In this document: positions 5,802-10,067 of the stretch, in pieces
How positions within the stretch are numbered: the stretch's first letter is position 1
How the letters are laid out: every line of letters begins with the position of its first letter
Program-made: the position numbers and the translations under genes
The notes under the pieces: model-generated
The model's database searches: none
The model's input: only the letters and a program-made list of their open reading frames with translations
What the model was told of the DNA's origin: nothing
From: JBFJWU01 sp041623475 [NCBI: bacterium]
GTDB taxonomy: Bacteria > J088
DNA: 10,067 nucleotides
Direction: 5' to 3'
Assembly (NCBI GenBank): GCA_041623475.1
Contig: JBFJWU010000099.1
Coordinates: 1 to 10,067 of the forward strand

Positions 5802-7316
5802 ATGAAGCTACGGGCCGAGGAAATCACCAAGATTCTGAAGGAACAGATTGAGTCCTTCGAGCAGGTGGTCGAGACCGAGGAAACAGGAACCGTATTGTCC
5901 CAGGGGGACGGTATTGCGCGGGTTTACGGCCTCGAGGCCGCATTCACCGGGGAGATGGTCGAGTTTCCCGAGGAAACCTTTGGCGTTGTCCTGAACCTGG
6001 AAGAGGACAATGTCGGTATCGCTATTATGGGCGACTACGAGCACATCCGCGAAGGCGACACGGTCAAGCGAACCGGTCGTATCCTGCAGGTACCAACTGG
6101 CAAGGCCCTTCTGGGGCGTGTTGTCGATGCCCTGGGGCAGCCGATTGACGGCAAAGGCCCGATCGAGTCGGACACGACCGCCCGTATGGAAATCAAGGCA
6201 CCGGGAATTATCGCCCGCAAGTCAGTTCACGAGCCCATGCAGACCGGCCTGAAAGCCATCGATTCGATGGTACCGGTCGGTCGTGGCCAGCGCGAGCTGA
6301 TTATTGGTGACCGCCAGACCGGTAAGACCGCCGTTGCAGTCGACACCATCATCAACCAGAAAAATACTGACCTGCACTGCATCTACGTAGCCGTTGGCCA
6401 GAAGCGCTCGACGGTTGCCCAGGTTGTCGACCGGCTGGAAAAAGCGGGTGCGATGGAATACACAACTGTTGTCAGCGCAACGGCATCAGAAAGTGCAACG
6501 ATGCAGTTTTTTGCGCCGTATACTGGCTGTGCTATTGGTGAGTACTTCCGTGATAACAGCATGCACGCGGTCATTATTTATGATGACCTCAGCAAACAGG
6601 CTGTCGCTTATCGCGAGTTGTCCCTGTTGCTGCGTCGCCCTCCGGGCCGCGAAGCCTACCCCGGTGATGTCTTCTACCTGCACAGCCGCCTGCTGGAACG
6701 TGCCGCCAAGCTCAGTGACGAGCGCGGCGGCGGCAGCCTGACGGCTCTGCCCATTATTGAAACCCAGGCCGGCGACGTGTCAGCCTACATTCCCACAAAC
6801 GTTATCTCGATCACAGACGGCCAGATCTTCCTGGAAACCGACCTGTTCATGGCCGGCATCCGCCCCGCCATTAACGTTGGTATTTCCGTCTCTCGCGTTG
6901 GTGGTTCGGCGCAAATCAAGGCCATGAAGCAGGTCGCTGGTACGCTGCGCCTGGAATTGGCCCAGTACCGGGAACTGAAAGCGTTTGCCCAGTTTGGCAG
7001 TGATCTGGATAAGGTTACGCAACAGCAGTTGCATCGCGGCGAACGACTTGTCGAACTCCTCAAGCAGGGACAGTACTTGCCGCTGCCGGTCGAGCGCCAG
7101 GTTGTGTCAATCTTTGCCGGTACAAAGGGATTCCTTGACGGAATCCCGACCGAAGATGTCCTGCGGTTTGAAGCCGAAATGCTGGCCTACATGGACAGCA
7201 AACACGCTGACATTTTCGAAACCATCAAGACCGAGCAGAGCCTGTCGGACGAACTGATCGAGAAGCTGTCCGCAGCAATCAACGAATTTTCTGAAGGGTT
7301 TGAGGCCTCTGCCTGA
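5802..7316 (+). CDS. atpA: F-type ATP synthase subunit alpha
   Basis: 504 residues, full length. Non-catalytic nucleotide-binding subunit alternating with beta in the F1 head. The N-terminal helix [16 protein letters not shown] contacts delta. The beta-barrel domain includes [10 protein letters not shown] (res. 35-44). Walker A is GDRQTGKT (169-176), with Gln172 as typical for alpha. [20 protein letters not shown] (257-276) holds the Walker B aspartate, followed by [20 protein letters not shown]. The ATPase alpha/beta signature is [14 protein letters not shown] (355-368), including the arginine finger Arg365 that reaches into the beta catalytic site. No missing key residue. ATG with GAGG (5791-5794) 7 nt upstream. 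Its TGA overlaps the gamma ATG by one base (TGATG). Confidence 0.99.
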   Translation: MKLRAEEITKILKEQIESFEQVVETEETGTVLSQGDGIARVYGLEAAFTGEMVEFPEETFGVVLNLEEDNVGIAIMGDYEHIREGDTVKRTGRILQVPTGKALLGRVVDALGQPIDGKGPIESDTTARMEIKAPGIIARKSVHEPMQTGLKAIDSMVPVGRGQRELIIGDRQTGKTAVAVDTIINQKNTDLHCIYVAVGQKRSTVAQVVDRLEKAGAMEYTTVVSATASESATMQFFAPYTGCAIGEYFRDNSMHAVIIYDDLSKQAVAYRELSLLLRRPPGREAYPGDVFYLHSRLLERAAKLSDERGGGSLTALPIIETQAGDVSAYIPTNVISITDGQIFLETDLFMAGIRPAINVGISVSRVGGSAQIKAMKQVAGTLRLELAQYRELKAFAQFGSDLDKVTQQQLHRGERLVELLKQGQYLPLPVERQVVSIFAGTKGFLDGIPTEDVLRFEAEMLAYMDSKHADIFETIKTEQSLSDELIEKLSAAINEFSEGFEASA

Positions 7317-8179
7317 TGGCAAACCTGCGCGCCATCAAAAAGCGGATTACGTCCGTAAAAAGCACCCAGCAAATTACCCGGGCCATGAAGATGGTCAGTG
7401 GTGCCAAGCTGCGTCGCGCCGAAGAACGTGTGCGGGCATTCCGTCCCTATGTTGACGAACTTGACCTGACGCTGCAATCGGTTCTGGCGCGCGAACCGGA
7501 ACTCAATCATCCGCTGCTGCAACCTGGATCGACCTCTGCCCCGCATCTGTATGTGCTGGTGACATCAGACCGCGGACTGTGCGGTGCGTTTAATTCCAAT
7601 GTCATCAAGCAGATGATTTTCCACGCCGAAGACAACAACCTGGACCTGGGCAACCTGGCCTTTTATCCGGTTGGCAAGAAAGGCCTGGAACAATTGAATC
7701 GCCGCAAATGGAATGCGCTGGCAACCCTGACCGACATTCCGGAACCACCGGATGCCCAATGGGTCGCGGAACTGGCTGGTAATATTACCGAGGCATTCAT
7801 GGACGGCGCTGTCAGCGGTGTCACCCTTGTTTATAACCAGTTCATTAACGCGCTTCGTCAAGAAGTCACATTTGATCCATTGCTGCCGCTGTCACCCGGG
7901 AAAGTAGAAGTCACCAACCTGACTCCGTTCCTGGCTGAACCGAAGTCGGATGAGTTACTTGACGAACTCGCACCACGACTGGTTGCAGCAAAACTGGAAG
8001 GGATGTTGCTGGACAGCATCGCCGGTGCGCACGGTGCCCGCATGGCGGCAATGGATGCCGCGTCCAGCAACGCTTCGGAAATGATTGAAAAACTGACACT
8101 GCAATTCAACCGGGCACGCCAGGCCGCAATTACCGGCGAACTGCTCGATATTGTTAACGGTACAAACGCGATTGAATAA
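7316..8179 (+). CDS. atpG: F-type ATP synthase subunit gamma
   Basis: 287 residues, typical for bacterial gamma. Central rotor shaft: the paired N- and C-terminal helices rotate inside the alpha3beta3 head and couple it to the c-ring. Conserved segments seen: N-terminal LRAIKKRITSVKSTQQITRA and MKMVSGAKLRRAEE (res. 4-37), the central TSDRGLCGAFNSN (83-95), and the C-terminal helix ending RARQAAITGELLDIVNGTNAI (266-286). The last part matches the gamma signature except for Thr where Ala usually follows the glycine. No redox-regulatory cysteine insert of the chloroplast kind. ATG overlaps the alpha stop by one base; a GAGG (7302-7305) lies 10 nt upstream. It ends on TAA and is followed by the only sizeable gap inside the operon. 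Confidence 0.98.
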   Translation: MANLRAIKKRITSVKSTQQITRAMKMVSGAKLRRAEERVRAFRPYVDELDLTLQSVLAREPELNHPLLQPGSTSAPHLYVLVTSDRGLCGAFNSNVIKQMIFHAEDNNLDLGNLAFYPVGKKGLEQLNRRKWNALATLTDIPEPPDAQWVAELAGNITEAFMDGAVSGVTLVYNQFINALRQEVTFDPLLPLSPGKVEVTNLTPFLAEPKSDELLDELAPRLVAAKLEGMLLDSIAGAHGARMAAMDAASSNASEMIEKLTLQFNRARQAAITGELLDIVNGTNAIE

Positions 8180-9672
<1,493 letters not shown>

Positions 9673-9673
<1 letters not shown>

Positions 9674-10067
9674 TGAAACTGGTCGTCACATCTCCGATCG
9701 GCGGAGCCGAGTACGACAACGTGTCGGCTGTCGGCCTGACCGCACTCGAAGGACGCATCGGTGTCCTGCAGAACCACGCCGATATGGTCGCCGTTGTTCG
9801 CCCGGGGTTGGTCAAGGTCGAAGTTGAGGGCCAGACCAGGACCGGAGTCTGCGGACCTGGTTTTGTGCGAATCCAGGACGGCGACGTTAATCTTGCTGTC
9901 GAACAGTGGACCGCTGCTGCCCCGGAATCAGGGACGATCTCCGACCGCCAACAGGAAATTCAGGGATTATTGTCTGGCGGCGACCTGGAGTCAGCACCTC
10001 GTCGCCAACTGGAACGTGAAGCCGCGTATCTGGAAGCGGTTTCCGCACATCTGGACGAACTGGCCTC
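9673..10067 (+). CDS. atpC: F-type ATP synthase subunit epsilon, partial at the right edge
   Basis: 131 codons plus two bases are visible and the frame stays open to the window end. Epsilon binds the foot of gamma, contacts the c-ring and can inhibit ATP hydrolysis through its C-terminal helices. The N-terminal beta-sandwich is recognisable: MKLVVTSPIGGAEYDNVSAVGL, then EGRIGVLQNHADMVAVVRPG (res. 26-45) with the conserved 'G.iGVL.nHa....l.pG' pattern, and GPGFVRIQDGDVNLAVE (61-77). The C-terminal helical region follows from about residue 88 (ISDRQQEIQGLL) and includes a second helix (RRQLEREAAYLEAVSAHLDEL). Family members are usually about 130-140 residues, so only a few residues should be missing. 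It starts inside the beta stop codon (TGATG) without a strong Shine-Dalgarno, implying coupled translation. Confidence 0.95.

Overview
The window looks like a chromosomal housekeeping region from a moderately GC-rich Gram-negative bacterium. There are no phage, transposon, CRISPR or RNA-gene signals. The most informative clue to the organism is the F1Fo ATP synthase operon. It starts with two tandem b-type subunit genes, the second with a signal-peptide-like N-terminus, continues delta-alpha-gamma-beta-epsilon, and lacks the a and c subunit genes at this locus. That layout is known from Deltaproteobacteria-type lineages (Desulfobacterota, Myxococcota and relatives), so I lean towards such an organism. 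This is inference and not a firm placement.

Left part (1-3251), minus strand. Reading in the direction of transcription: a predicted secreted or outer-membrane beta-strand-rich protein of unknown function (3251-2322), then an atypical extended SDR / NAD(P)-binding protein that has lost the classical YxxxK tyrosine (2286-1366), then an acyl-CoA carboxylase biotin-carboxylase subunit (1242 to beyond the left edge) with all main ATP-grasp motifs. The last gene has its own leader of about 120 bp with a weak candidate promoter.

Middle (3252-4247). A very short divergent gap (23 bp) separates the unknown envelope protein from a plus-strand NIF3-family dinuclear metal protein (3275-4018). A gap of 229 bp follows. 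It holds a good sigma70-like promoter (TTGCCG-17-TATAAA with an extended -10) and a predicted leader of about 165 nt. The leader contains a perfect 12-bp inverted repeat, a competing upstream arm, and an A/T palindrome.

Right part (4248-10067), plus strand. The operon b'-b-delta-alpha-gamma-beta-epsilon is tightly packed, with gene junctions of -4 to +4 nt. The exception is a 60-nt gap before the beta gene, which carries a strong Shine-Dalgarno and a small hairpin abutting it. Together the genes build the peripheral stalk (b, b', delta), the catalytic head (alpha3beta3) and the central rotor shaft (gamma, epsilon). The membrane a and c subunits must be encoded elsewhere. All key catalytic residues of alpha and beta are present. 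The epsilon gene runs off the right edge.

I do not see an undescribed multi-gene system. The points most worth checking are the two possible RNA elements in the atp operon and the two poorly characterised minus-strand genes.
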